Of a DNA stretch of 64,000 nucleotides, positions 45,861 through 62,384 are shown piece by piece. The notes under the pieces are model-generated. The model had not been told where the DNA came from, searched no databases, and saw only the letters and a list, made by a program, of their open reading frames with translations. Numbering within the stretch: position 1 is the first letter of the stretch; the number at the start of each line of letters is the position of its first letter. Both the position numbers and the translations under genes were made by a program. This stretch comes from Crocodylus rhombifer (lineage: Eukaryota > Chordata > Crocodylia > Crocodylidae), in NCBI GenBank assembly GCA_038503035.1, contig JAVSML010001075.1, forward strand, positions 330,101-394,100, written 5' to 3'.

Positions 45861-48700
45861 AGAAGCTGAGAAGTCATGTCTCAACCATTTCCTTGTTTGC
45901 ACATACAGCCTTATGTGTAACTGCTCATTGTTATGGGTAAATCTGAACATAACTCTGACTTTACACTGAGCTTGTGCCTGCAGAGTCACTGGGAAGACTT
46001 TTTGAGTGAATACTTTAATCATTAATGTTGCCACTTTTCATCAAGTGATTTGCTGGTGTTGGGAACTCCCTGAGATGAGCACACCTATGGCCAGGAAGCA
46101 AACATTTACAAAAGCATTTGATTGAAATTTGGTTTCTTAAAAATTGCCTTTACCTCAGGAGTCCAGTACCATCAGAACCTCTGGTCCTTTATTTAGGAGG
46201 GGTTCTCAGGAAACCATTTATTTCTGTTTCAATTTGTCATGCTTTGCCAGCTTCACAATGTGCTGATCTACCCATTCATTCAGGTTATAAATGAGGTTCA
46301 GCAGAATTACATCCTTCCTCTCCACCCTGTTCCACGGTAATTAATATTAGTTGTTCTACTGCTGCTGGGTTTCTATGGAATGAATGGTGTAAGGAGGTTA
46401 AGGCAGTCATGCACTTCCTGGAAAAGCTGCAACCGCACAGTGTCAGTGTTCAAAATAGGGATGGCAGCCTGAGGACTGTCTTAGTCAACTTGAAAGCATA
46501 CTTGGAGCACATGGACAGCCATGTCGTTTTCTAACAAGGGAATTTTGATGACTTTCTCTGCTCATTTCCTGACTTCTAGTGCCATCACAGCAAGCTCAAG
46601 TTAATATGCTAGATCTCTTTCGGATTGTCTTCAGAACCATGTTTCTATCGTGTAGGAAGGAAACGACCCTCTGCAGGGAAAGCAGATGTAAGCATGGCCA
46701 CTCGCTCTTCTGTAGAGCCCCATCATGTCCTCGTGCTCTGGAGTGCAGGCTTCTCTGGCTGGTGTTGTGATGAGATACCTGAAACTACTGGGCAAATGTC
46801 ATCATACTGTTGAGCCCAGGGGATATGTATGCCTCTCCCTGCTCTGATTTAATAGTGAAAGCACTGAGTTATTGGGGACTGTTTGGGTGAATGTGTGTAT
46901 ATATTTCAAAGCCTTCTTGCTGCTTGTTTTGCTTTAGATTATCTTTACATGGGGCTCTGAAGTTTGAGAGATTTCTCCCTGTCCTTTATTTTATGTCTCT
47001 CTTTCTTTTTCATCTGAACTATTAAAATTTAGAGGGCAGTCAAGTCCAGTCAGAAGTCCAGAAGACTGAAGGGAATCCAAACTCAAAGCATCCTTCTGGG
47101 CCAACATCTGGTCATGGTTTTGGAGTAAAAATTTCAGTGATATCAAGGTGTAGAAAGAATGGAAACCATGGCAAAAGCCTTATATGTAGAGTGAGGTGGG
47201 GCCAATAACTACAGGGATTAGATATTTTACCTAAACTCCATCCCTTGGTTACATGTAAAAAGATGGCCCTATTTTTGTTTCTAGTAAAGTGTTGCTCATT
47301 TTATAAAATAACCATGTACTCTGGGATCTTGGTAGCTTCCACATGGGAAAGCCCCAGGGTATGTGTAGTAGAAATCTGCAGGTGAGGATGGGATAGCTGC
47401 ATCCACACAAAGAGCTGTCAGGCTCTAAGGATGCTGAAGATTTGAGCTGAGAAGCATCAGCCATGCAGGCACATCAGTCGCTTCATTTGCCCTTTTGTGA
47501 TTTTCATGAACACTAACATTCACTCTTGAAAGGAACATAGCCACACAGCTCTTGTTGGGATGCTGTTTTGTGACCTGTTTTGTACTGAATTTCTCTGGAG
47601 CAATCAAAGTGGTACTCTGCTTTGGCTGCTCTTTGCCATTGGCTCAGAGATGGTAGCTGCCATGACTGATGAAGGACCTGCAAGTTCTTTTGAAGCCTGT
47701 AGCAGGAGATGGGGTTAAATTGAATGGGAAAGTACTTGAACATGTGTAATCTGGTTGGTCAAGATGTACTGACATTAAGGCATGGAAAGTATGACAAATG
47801 TTTGGATATGTCAGTGTAACATTAGTCTGTTCTTGGCACTAGGAGCCATGGTGACCTCACTGGAAATCAAGTGCATGGCCCCTGGCTTCTGGCCAAATGT
47901 TTTACCATTTGCAGAATTTGGTCCACTTGTGGGCTGAAGATTTGTCATTGGTAGTGTTTGTTTTCTCTTCTCACCACAGTAAAGACTTATCTGCATGCCC
48001 CTTATTCTTGACCAGGAAGGGCTGAGAAGGTAGATTGGTTTCCAGACTGATTCATTCACTTATTTTTCCCACGAGACTCAGTTGAGGTGATGTTCACCTC
48101 TCCACTGCAAACTGGGTTGAGACTGGCAGCCTATTCACACAATCAGTGTTTTCAGCAACTACTGATTGGTCCAGAGTCAAATCAACAATTGCAAGGTGAA
48201 AGGTTTGCAATCTATGACCTGTCCATTCTGCCACCTGGTCCAATATCATCCATGAAAAATTATGAAGGAAACTACAATGGGATTAGTCTGAGAAGAAACT
48301 GGCAAGTCAGACATGCAGTGGAAGATGTGAATAGGTGCAAAAGGAACAAGAAAGGCATCACATGTATTTTCAGTTCAGTTAAACAGGTGGTACATGGATT
48401 ACAGCAGTTGCTGATGCACATGTCGAAGATGTAAATTATGCCCTCTCTTCTTTTAGTGTGAGAATCAGTCAGGAATGAATGTAAAAGTCACTGTGGGGGT
48501 GTGTGGTGAGATTCAAACAATATGTAATTTCAATACTTTCTGAGCCCATTTGCTTCCATGAGATATGAGCCAATGGGACATATGATAGGCTTCATTTGCA
48601 TTAATTCCCAGGCAGCTGCAAGGACCATGTGTCTCAGCAGGGAGCTGAGCATGAAATATGATTGCAACAGCTCTAGTGTGTGGTTCTTCCCGTCTCATGA

Positions 48701-52825
<4,125 letters not shown>

Positions 52826-52969
52826 GTTAGGTATGGAACATGATGGCCAGGGGAACCGATGCGCAGATGAGACCAGCATGGGGAGCATTATGGCACCATT
52901 AGTGCAGGCTGCGTTCCACCGCTACCACTGGTCCCGATGTAGCAAGCAGGAATTGAACCGATACATACA
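52826..52969 (+). CDS. ADAMTS14: ADAMTS14 exon, end of zinc site and Met-turn
   Basis: This 144-base exon begins in phase 2 after TTTTTTAACAG. It reads [16 protein letters not shown], then [17 protein letters not shown], then [18 protein letters not shown] supplies the third zinc-ligand histidine and the aspartate that completes the reprolysin signature started in the previous exon. SIMAP provides the Met-turn methionine. The CADET segment is closer to ADAMTS14 than to the CGDE of ADAMTS2 and ADAMTS3, as I recall them. The donor is GTAGGT at 52970, and the last two bases (CA) join the T of the next exon to give histidine. The frame is clean, so the catalytic site looks functional. Confidence 0.94.
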
Positions 52970-54753
52970 GTAGGTCACTTTTAATCATTGTGATTTAAAA
53001 TTAGCTAGTGTATGAATTTGGTATACAAATGAATGTTACAGGCATTTATATGAATGTGTGTGTGCATGGAAAGATGAGAGTGGAAGCAAGGGTTCTGATT
53101 GCAAAGACACATAGCAAGGAAGGCAGCAACAAGAAGAAACTTGTATAGCAGGTGCCACAAGTGTTTCCATAGAGCTGTGGTGCTTGACTTTTTCCCTGGC
53201 AGGCCAAATGGGCAGTGCCCAGTCCCTCCATGGGCTGGATCCAGCCAGTAGTCCTGATCTGATGCTCAGGGTGGGTACAGCCCCATCCAGCTGCCTGAAG
53301 GGGGGCAGGCGGGCCCCAATTCAGCTGCACAGGGAGAGGGGGCTTGGTTCAGCCCTAGCCTGGCCACATGTGGGGGGGACACAGTGGAGAAGAAGGCATG
53401 GCCTGGCTCCAACCCAGACCTGCGGGGGGGAGGAGGCATGGCCCAGCTCTAACCCAGCCCTGCAGAGAGAAGGGGCCATGGCCCAGCTTCAAGTTGGGGA
53501 ATGGGGAATAGCTCAGCCCCATTTGGCTGCGTGGAAGGAAGGGACATGGGAATTTAATAACAGGGGAGGGTTACTGTGTTAATGGCCACTGCTTCTGCAC
53601 TGCCAAACTTTTTGACATGTGGGGAGCCCCACAGGCCAGATGCTGTGGGCCAGAGATTGAACACCCCTGCCTTAAACCCTTAGCTCTGAGCTTGGAAACA
53701 TGACCTTGAAGCTAGTAATTGCTTTAGCTTCTATGTTAAAGCTCCGTTGCTACCATATATGCCTTCTGTTTGTCTGATAAGTCTGTATACATTTTACTAT
53801 TTAAAAAGTAATAATGGAAGGAAATCCCCTGGGAACCTGCCCCTAAAATCTTGTCCTTAGTTGCCATTTAAAAATGTTTACTGGTGCACTTAGTCACCTT
53901 GGATAGATAGAGCTGATCAGAAAAAGATAAAGACATAAGTGGCTTCTTTCACTTGAAATCTTCTGACAAGTCAGAGGGACACCTCAGATGTTGCGGGTGT
54001 CATTGGAACAGGAGATCGCAAAAAGTCTCAGTGGATGGTTTGCCGAGAACAACTCACCCATGCAAATTCAAGTGAATTATTACTAATTCTAGGGCACAGC
54101 TTATATTAAGTTCTTGTAGTTCACAAGTTTTTTGTCTGCATTGCTTTGCCAAACCTTAAGGCTGGCTAATGTCTTGCATCATATACTGAACTGAAACACT
54201 TCAGGAAGTTTTGCACTTGTTTAAAGTAAAGTTTAAAAAGAATTACAGGGGGCATCTATGTATAACCAGCTGACCCCAGCCTGGATTTGCTTGTACATCA
54301 GCCTTTTTATTTTAGGTGAAAAAAGTATCAGTCAATTCTGGAGTGCAATCGTTTGGCACGGTTTGTAACAAATGTATTTACTAGCAATTTAGAGTTATTT
54401 GACAACAGCAAATAGGTAGCTGGTGGATAACCTGCTGTTCTTAACTCCAGGGGAGGAATAGTTAAGGGAGAATGAGGTCTGATATCAGAAGTGTTGGATC
54501 AGAGGCCCACTTGTAGTGCTCCCAGGCTCTGACATGATGTTGGTGGAAGCTAGCTGTGACCTTCTTAAAGCTGATAAACAAATGCACATGATAGTGGTGG
54601 CTAGTGTTAGAGTGAGGACCAAGGGAGTGAAGATTCTTTAGCAGGGGAGGGACAGGGACATAGAAAAATGGAAGGGACAAAGGAAGGTGCAATTAAAGCA
54701 AGGAAAATTTGTCACATTCAATCTAACTTTGTCTTTGCCTGGCATCACTGCAG
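52970..54753 (+). other. ADAMTS14: ADAMTS14 intron (1.8 kb)
   Basis: Bounded by GTAGGT and a CATCACTGCAG acceptor. It contains a non-autonomous hAT-like element at 53.17-53.67 kb. The remainder, and the next intron (54887-55505, 619 bases), hold nothing I can name. Confidence 0.85.
53170..53669. mobile_element. Non-autonomous hAT-like element with repeated core
   Basis: The right end inverted is CAGGGGTGTTCAATCTCTGG, a hAT-type terminus. The left end (TGGTGCTTGACTTTTTCCC) is a decayed partner. The core has several diverged units round GGCATGGCCCAGCTC..ACCCAGCCCTGC. No 8-base duplication is visible. Confidence 0.55.
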
Positions 54754-54886
54754 TTCCTACGACTGCCTCCTAGATGATCCCTTTGAGCACCAGTGGCCCA
54801 AGCTACCAGAGCTCCCAGGAATCAATTACTCGATGGATGAACAATGCCGCTTTGACTTCGGTGTGGGTTACAAAACATGCACAGCT
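54754..54886 (+). CDS. ADAMTS14: ADAMTS14 exon, catalytic to disintegrin-like junction
   Basis: This 133-base exon follows the acceptor GGCATCACTGCAG and ends in phase 0 at donor GTGAGT. It encodes [18 protein letters not shown], then [17 protein letters not shown], then GVGYKTCTA. This spans the end of the metalloprotease domain and the start of the disintegrin-like domain. The cysteines of YDCLL, EQCRF and KTC are the conserved family positions. The preceding intron is short (1,784 bases), and the next one is only 619 bases. No stop, indel or substitution of a conserved cysteine is seen. Confidence 0.94.
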
Positions 54887-55505
54887 GTGAGTATTGCTTC
54901 TGTTAGCAGGGTATGGAAAGGAGCTCACTTTGTGGAGGAGGGTACTAAAAGAGTCAGTGGATGTCTTAGTGGTCCTCTGGAGGTTATTGAGCTATAGATA
55001 TTAGAAGCTTGCCATGTGTAGGTATTCCAGGCTTTGGAAGCATCTCTGGTCTATAGTTCTGGCGTTGTTTATTAGGTCTATTTTGTTTCTAGGGAGGATG
55101 AGCATGCAGAGTGGAGACTGGCTGCAGTCTTTCCCCTTTACCACATTTGATTAGAAGTGATAGTGTCCATAAAGCAAGTAGTACCTTCTGCCTGTCCTCA
55201 TGGTAGTGTTTCAACAGATTTATGTATTGAGTTTGAGAAGGGAGACTGCAGATCTGAGGGTCTAGATCTGTTTATACCCAAATCATCTGAGAGAGAGGAG
55301 AGGCTTAAGTGGGATAAAAACAGGCATTTTGCAGTGAACTTCTTGGAATTGCTCCATGTCTACCTTGTGTCTAAGTCTCTGCAGTGGGACAGGCTCAGAG
55401 TTCTCGACTTCTTTGCTTTTGGTCATAGTTTCAGGGTTGGGGGCAGTTAAGGTTGGTATATGTCTACCCATTAAAGTAACAGAAGGGCTCTTGTTTACTT
55501 CACAG

Positions 55506-55619
55506 TTCAGAACCTTTGACCCTTGCAAGCAGCTGTGGTGCAGCCATCCAGACAACCCTTACTTCTGCAAAACCAAGAAAGGGCCCCCCCTGGATGGGAC
55601 CGAATGTTCCTCAGGCAAG
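55506..55619 (+). CDS. ADAMTS14: ADAMTS14 exon, disintegrin-like domain
   Basis: This 114-base, phase 0-0 exon starts after TTTACTTCACAG. It encodes [17 protein letters not shown], then [17 protein letters not shown] and SSGK, ending at donor GTACCTG (55620). It is the cysteine-rich part of the disintegrin-like domain, which in this family helps position substrate. The next expected exon should begin near WC(F/Y)KGHC and enter the first thrombospondin repeat. I could not find it in the remaining 8.4 kb, so the following intron runs past the end of the window. The six exons together encode 243 or 246 residues. Confidence 0.94.
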
Positions 55620-56313
55620 GTACCTGCAGTACTGGGCATAGTAGAGGCTGGATTCACTATTACTAGGAAACAGATGTACTTCTGCTCAGCTTGGGTCAGA
55701 GATGTATATGCATACACATAATCACCTATGTAAATACACTGATCCCTGCACAGTTTCCTTGCAGAGTGGAGGCATGGGTGGACAGGGTGGGGGAGGAGGG
55801 AAGAGATATATAGGCTTTTGCATTAGTCTGCATGTTGAAAATCATGCATCTCTTCCGTTTTATTTGAAAAGGTGAGAAAGATCTGTTTTCTTAGAAACAA
55901 AAGTGAGTTTTTAAGATGCATCCATGCTAGGGAATATATTGTAATAATTCATTCAGAATCTTTACCATGTATGTGGCATTTGGTCTTTTCTTCACTTAAA
56001 AAGTATTCTTATTTTTTGTTTTCCTCCCTAATAATTCAATATCCCAGTGTTCAGATAAGGGCTTTTGTTCCTCACAGACCATCTTTCTTCTTGTTTGATT
56101 TTAAAATGAAGCTGTGCAGCTGGCAAATGTTATGACATGACAGTCAGTGCCATAGCAACAGACTGTGAGGTCATCAGTCTAGGAGTATGACTTCATCACA
56201 GGATCAGACTATTTTAGGGTAGTATGCTATTACTTCCATTACCACAGCATGCAGTTGCTTATGAGTCAGAAGAGCAGCTGGATTGCCTGGGACTCTTTGC
56301 TTATCCACACATG

Positions 56314-56602
56314 GGCCAGGTACAGACATTACACTTTTACTGATATAAGTGATGGGAAACCAGTCTATACCCCTAACAGAACAGAAGTTCAGCACACAAA
56401 ACTGGTCTATACCCATAACAGAAAGGAAGCTCAGCACACACAGGCTGGTTTAAAACTAGTGGAACCCTATCTAAGATTTGCACACCCACCAAAGGGCAAA
56501 TTTGTGTTCTGTTCAGTACCAATATAAACTGTGCTGCTTACAGAAAACCACACTTAGATTGATTCTGCCTCAGTCAGGCTTTTTGAAGGTCTGTACCTAG
56601 CC
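56314..56602 (+). mobile_element. MITE-like element, GGCTAGGGACAGA family, short copy
   Basis: Ends GGCCAGGTACAGACATTACA and AAGGTCTGTACCTAGCC. It shares AACAGAACAGA, TTCAGCA and the sub-terminal CTTCAAAAAGCC (inverted) with the 26.5 kb copy. A 41-base unit is directly duplicated at 56357-56397 and 56398-56438. Both flanks carry ATG. Confidence 0.75.
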
Positions 56603-57239
56603 ATGGAAGTCCCAAAGGCACTAACAACAGGAAGTTTGGCATTTTGGAGAGTCTGCTGAAAGAGTGAATCTACTGTAAGGGCAGTGAAGATCCATATGGA
56701 TAGAAGACTGTTAGATGTCAGAGGGTGAAGCAATCTCTTACATCTGAGCAATGCTGAGAATGAAATCTTTTCAAGTAAACTGTTTAACATGATCAACATT
56801 TTTAATAACAGCTTCAAAATGAATCACATTGATCTCTCTGTAAATGCTGCCATATTGAATGGCTAGCACTTGAATGAACACTGCCAAGAACTTAGAACTA
56901 TATTATTAATAATGTCTGTCTATGTGTTACATACAGTGCTGGTGAAAGGTGCCAGGCTGAAACATCTGAAGGCTGAAATCCTTGTTTCTACACAACATGC
57001 CTAGCACAGCAACAGCAGTAACATCATTCTGCTAGAGTTTCTCAGCCTTGATCAGGTGTGATCACTTCTAACGGTCAAAGGTCGTTCAGTCTCCAGGCCC
57101 ATTTAATTTTGTATCTCTCTGGGAATCCTTTTCTCCAGGGAATCTCTGGTGAGGCTACAGACTTATTTCTTAAAGGCCACTGAAAAGACAGCCTTATGTT
57201 TCTACCCCAGAATCAAGCTGAAAGGTCTCCACTATATCC

Positions 57240-57880
57240 ATGTTTTTATTGTTATTACAGGAGTACCCACAAACCATAGTTCAGATCAAGGCTCTGTTGT
57301 GCCATGCACTGTTTAGACACCTAGGCTGTGTCTACAAGTGGTGTGGATATTTGTTTCCCTGGGGACAACGTGGGCTGCCACTAGTTGTCCCTGGGGAATG
57401 CCCATGCCACTTGCACTCTGGCACATGGCAAGTTACCCCAGGGATGGTAGGGGAGCCTGGGGCTAGCACTGGGCTGGCCCCAGCAGCCTTATCTGGGGAC
57501 CTACAGGGGCTGCAGCAGTGACAATTCTGCTGTGTGGAGCCTGGCTGGCAGCTGCAGCATGGCTCCAGGTGGCCTAGCTCCACTTTTGAGCAGCACACGG
57601 TCACTGCCTGTGCATGCACTGCTTCACCATTTTTCTCTACCATGTGCGCATCACAGAAGTGTCTGCGGTGCCACGTAACCGCATGGCTGCATTTGTCTGG
57701 ACATGGCCGTAGTAAGAGCTGGTCCTTGCCCCTAGGAGTTTATACTCTACATATAACAGAAAAACAAAAGATGATAGATGAAATAGTGGTGAAGCAACTT
57801 ACCCAAGAGCTTACAATGGAACCCAGGTCCCCTGGATTCTTGGCTAGTATCTCAGCCAGTGCTCCTCTTCATGCACGTAG
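57240..57880 (+). repeat. Old interspersed repeat split by a MITE
   Basis: 57240-57323 and 57709-57880 read as two halves of one repeat: GTTGTGCCATGCACTGTTTAG, then GGTCCTTGCCCCTAGGAGTT, GAAGCAACTTACCCAAGAGC and GGAACCCAGGTCCCCTGG. This layout is a widespread amniote repeat tail. The family name was not determined. Confidence 0.6.
57324..57708. mobile_element. MITE-like element nested in the old repeat
   Basis: Left end GGCTGTGTCTACAAGTG; right end inverted GGCCATGTCCAGACAAATG. Flanks are CCTA on the left and GTAGTAAG on the right, so the empty site would read CCTAGTAAG with a duplicated TA. GC-rich interior, no transposase. Confidence 0.65.
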
Positions 57881-58169
57881 CCAGCTAAGGTTGCTAAAGT
57901 ATTTACTAATTTAATATTTTATTCAACTTTCTTTTACCCCAAAACTCCTTTCCTGGCCATTTGCACCTTGGCAGTTTTGTTTTAGAGACAGTTTTCTGTG
58001 ACGTACCTGTCAATATGGCTCCTTCAGGGACAGAAACAAACCATTCATGTTAGAAGCTACCAAATGCTTGAAGAAAAGTAATTTCTCATTCAGAATATGG
58101 CTTTCTTCTTAAAAGGTGAAATCCTGAAATGCATGCTCCATTTTTTTGCTATAGTGAGATTTCCCTCAC

Positions 58170-59230
58170 TGGTAATCATAGAATCAGTCAAAGAATCATA
58201 GAAAGGTACAATTGGAAGGGACTTCCAAAGATCATCTAGTCCAACCCCTTGCCTGTGGCAGCATCATCCTTCCCATCAAGCCATCCTGTACAACCCATAA
58301 TGTAAACTCTACATAAAACTACCATCAACCCTGATATAACATAGCCATAACAGCCTAACTTTTCACAAATAAAGCAGGGAAACCATGGCAGCCAATGTCC
58401 TGCTTCTATAAAAGGTTGTCAGTATATGCTCAAGAGATCCCAGGTAGAGGGACATGCCCCCCACTACAGAGGAAAGCAACCCTTTTCACCCCCAAGTCCA
58501 TACCAGTCTGACCATGGGATAAAATTCCTTCCTGACCCCAAATATGGTGATCAATCTGACCTTGATTAGAGGGGCAAGACCCTCTAGCAAGGAGCCTCTG
58601 GTTTTGATCCCACCAGAAGCATTGGCACTCCCCAGCCTTGGCTGTAGCCAGCACCCAATGCCTTTGGGGAAGGTTTAAAAACATCCTGACACATGTAGCA
58701 GAAAGAGGGGAAGGGAGTAACCAGCAAAGCCTAGAAACATGGGAAATACTCATAGTAGAACACAGGCATAGCTACACCTGGATCATCCCTGACTAGTGGC
58801 TGTCCAACTTCTTCTTGAACACCTCCAGTGGTGGGGAGTCCAGAACTTCCCTAGGCAGTCTGTTCCACTGCCTCACTGTTGTAACAGTGAAGAGGCTTTT
58901 TTGGATATCCATTCTAAACCCACTTTACTGCAACTTCAAGCTGTTGGTCTGTATCCTCCTCAACGCAGCAAGACACAAAAGCTGCTTTTCCTCTTTTTTA
59001 TGGCAGCCCTTCAAGTATTTGAAGGCTGCTATCATGCCCCCTCTGAAGCACCTTTTCTGTAAACTGAACATGCCTAACTCCTTCAGCCTCTCCTTATATG
59101 ACATGCCTTCCAAGTCCTTGATCATCTTTGTTGCCTGCCCCAACCCTCTCTAACTTCTCCAGCGCCTTTTTAAAATGTAGAGTCTATAACTGCACACAAT
59201 ACTCCATGAGGCCTAACTAGTGATGAGTAG
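58170..59230 (-). mobile_element. Older CR1 LINE, 3' part
   Basis: The 3' end (plus-strand AATCATAGAATCAGTCAAAG, ATCTAGTCCAACCCC) and reverse transcriptase C-terminal remnants (QATKMIKDLEGMSYKERLKE, LQKRCFRGGMIAAFKYLKG on the minus strand) are visible with stops. The 5' continuation is displaced to about 60217-60400 by a younger insertion. Confidence 0.85.
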
Positions 59231-59234
59231 AGAG

Positions 59235-60216
59235 GCACTATTATAGTTACATAGTTGGTAGGGTTGGAAGGGACCTGAGCAGATCAAGTCTGACCCCCTG
59301 CCATGGCGGGAAAGAGTACTAGGGTCAAACGACCCCAGCAAGGTGTTCATCTAGCCTTGTCTTAAAGACCCCCAGGGTAGGAGCCAGCATCTTGGAAGTT
59401 GGTTCCAGATCCTAGCCGCCCTGACAGTGAAGTAGCAGCTCCTGATATCTAGCCTAAATCTACCCTCTGCCAGTTTGTGACCGTTATTTCTTGTCACTCC
59501 TGGTAGTGCTCAGGGGAGCAGGGACTTCCCCAGTGCCTGCTGGTCCCCTCTGACTAGTTTGTAACTGGCCACTAGATCTCCCCTCAGCCTTCTCTTGTGG
59601 AGGCTGAACAGGTTCAGGTCCCTTAGCCTATCCTCGTAGGGCCTGCCCTGCTGCCCCCTGATCATGTGAGTGGCCTTCCTTTGGACCCCCTCCATGTTGT
59701 CCACATCCCTCCTGAAGTGCGGTGCCCAGAACTGGATGCAGTACTCCAGCTGTGGCCTGACCAGTGCCGCATAGAGGGGAAGAATCACCTCCTTGGACCT
59801 GCTCGAGATGCATCTGTGGATGCATGACAAGGTACGGTTGGCCTTCCTGACTGCATCCCCACACTGCTGGCCCATGTTCATCTTGGCATCAATGATGACT
59901 CCAAGATCCTTTTCTGCCTCTGTACCAACAAGAATGGAGTTCCCCAGCCTGTAGGTATGGTGCTGGTTGGTCCTCCCCAGGTGCATCACTTTGGACTTGT
60001 CGGTGTTGAATCCCATCCTATTCTCATCCGCCCACCCCTGTAACCTGTCTAGGTCTGATTGCAGCCTACTCCTCCCTTCTAGCGTGCCCACATCCCACAC
60101 TGCCGGCCCATGTTCATCTTGGCATCAATGATGACTCCAGGATCCTTTTCTGCCTCTGCACTGATGAAAAGGGAGTTCCCCAGCCTGTAGGTATGCTGCT
60201 GGTTCTTCCTCCCCAG
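59235..60216 (-). mobile_element. Younger CR1 inserted into an older CR1
   Basis: The copy has an open 196-codon reverse transcriptase C-terminal frame (59510-60100: MHLGRTNQHHTYRLGNS, YAALVRPQLEYCIQFWAPHF, NLFSLHKRRLRGDLVASY), very like the 21 kb copy. Its 5' truncation is near 60100. 60096-60216 repeats the same CR1 segment as 59860-59990 in the same orientation, so the 5' junction carries a duplicated piece or a second fragment. Confidence 0.85.
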
Positions 60217-60400
60217 GTGCATTAGCTCCCATGTCTTTCATTTAACACTTCTATTAGGTGACTGTATTGATGCATCCTAAAACTGCACTCACTTTTTGTG
60301 TGGCTGCATCACACTGCAGGCTCATAGTGAGTCTGTTATCTACCAAAACTCCCAAGTCCTTTTCCATAGTGCTGCCATCCAGCCAGGTGTCACACGTTTT
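60217..60400 (-). mobile_element. Older CR1 LINE, 5' continuation
   Basis: Plus-strand TATTGATGCATCCTAAAACT, CAGGCTCATAGTGAGTCTG and ACCAAAACTCCCAAGTCCTT match the CR1 layout directly upstream (in element terms) of the piece ending at 59230. Together they show the younger element interrupted it. Confidence 0.75.
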
Positions 60401-61168
60401 GTATTTGTGTTTTTGATTATTCTTCTTGAGACGAGCATTTTGCTTGCAGAAGGGCTGAGGAAGGTCTTTAAGTTCGTGCTTGACTATTCTTGCTTTATTA
60501 CTCCATGGAACTTAAAATTGAGAATATGTAAAAAGCTGAGAAACTTGAATGAATACCAACAGATTTATCCAGTTCAGGTGCAGACTGCCTACTGCAATGC
60601 TAATAAACATTACTAATATGATTCAGGCTGGAGGGTCTGGACTGGGTGGGTTAAGAGTTGAGGGAAAGCCATTCTCTGAACCCCAAAACAGCTTCAGTAA
60701 AAGGATTTTAAAGGGCCTGTTTTCCACAAGGATGCTCTAATGCCATGTGTTTGTCAATTAGCATCTTCTAGCAAAATTGGTATATTCCTGGGTAACAATC
60801 TACACTTGCTCTTTCTGTTTCTGCAGTACTGCAGCAAAAGTATGTGAATGTATCTGAGAAACTGAAATACAGAATGGCCACTGGTCATTCATGTCCATGA
60901 GATTTAAATGCACTCACGCACACACTGAATCAGATTTAGTCCTCAGCTGGTGTAAATTAGCATGTTAATATATGACCTCATTTGAACTATGACATATTTG
61001 CTCAGCTGAGAGCCAGCTCTGCCTGTTTAGAAACTGGAAGGTAGTTTCATCATTTTCCAACAGTTCTTGAGGACAGGCAGATTCTGAGGGTAAGCTACTT
61101 GACAGTGTTCCTTCTGAGGCATTTTTGTACTGTTAGTCCTGGCCAAAGAGCAACTCAGTCCTCTTGTT

Positions 61169-61442
61169 CAAGGGTTGGCAACCTATTCAGATCCAGTCCA
61201 CAGAGTTGTTTTATCCAGCTTATGAAGCCACAACTTCAGCTGTATTTTGACAATTGGGAGGCTTTGATGGTGTTTCTGCAGTGGGGGCCTTTGCCTGCAT
61301 GGTGGCTTGGTGGCAGAAAGAAGTGGTGGTGGCTGGCTAGTGAGGAGAAACAGCTGTGATGGTAGTGGCAGCATCAAGGAGCCAGGTCAGAAGGGCCAGC
61401 CTACCTCAGTCTGAACTGGATAATTTTGGTCTGCCACTCCTG
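61169..61442. mobile_element. Non-autonomous hAT-like element (old)
   Basis: Left end CAAGGGTTGGCAACCTATTC; right end inverted CAGGAGTGGCAGACC. The TIR match is good over about 15 bases. No target duplication is clear. Non-coding. Confidence 0.5.
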
Positions 61443-62384
61443 AAGTATTTCCAACTCCTGCTTTTGTGGCAAAGTTGTAGGATTTGATCATTTTCCTGCC
61501 TGTTTAAACATGAAGCTGGGACAGTTTAAAAATATGAGACAATAGCCAGTCACATGACAGCAGAGGGGTATATCCTGCAATCATTAATAATAAGATGCAG
61601 TGAAATCAAGCCCCAAACCAGATTCAACCAAACCTGTGACTCAGGTCCTGGGAAGAGAAGATGTCTCTTTGTGCCATTGCATTGCTGGAAATTGGGTGTG
61701 GACATTGCACAACCAGTGCAAAAGGATCATCCTAGTACTGGCGCATCTTTCAATTTTCCCTACCTTGCTGCCAGCACACAGGAGATAGATGTGGGGAGGG
61801 AGGCATGGTCAGGACACCTCTATATTTATCCAGCACTGCTGTGGATCCCCTCCACTCTTGAGCAACCATTATAATGTAGGGCAGCCCCAGCACCTGCTTA
61901 TGAATTTAGATGTGTACTGCTTGACTGTGGTTGAGGTCAGGACCTCAGTTAAAGTTCATGAAGATTAATCTCTTTTTTGGGAGAGATTCTGTTATGAGGT
62001 TTTCTAAGTTCTGTGTTTGTGAGAGTGAAAAGTCCATTGCATTAGTAAGGAATGAGCAGAACAGAAGCAAGAGCTGTGTGAGCCCCCCACATTAAAGTTC
62101 TCCAAGTGAACCTCAATCCTGGCCTTTATAGTCCTTTCCTGTGTGACTCCTGGGACACACCCACACAGTGAATCCTGCTGTCCCATTTCCAGCTCTCTTC
62201 TGAAGAAAGGCTAGTTTTTACCTAATGGTCTATGAACAACTGGAGATGAGGAGGAAGGCAGCAGAACAACTTGCCTTTCACATGTGACCTATGTCAGGAT
62301 TTGGATTTGGCTTTCTGGAACTGATGGGGCCATTATTTTATTAACTCCATGCCATCCAAATCCCTTGAGACCTTTGTTTATTAC

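Noticed and set aside
60828..60850. TTTCTGCAG acceptor-like site that could start the next ADAMTS14 exon
   Set aside because: The downstream translation lacks the expected WC(F/Y)KGHC and cysteine pattern and soon stops.
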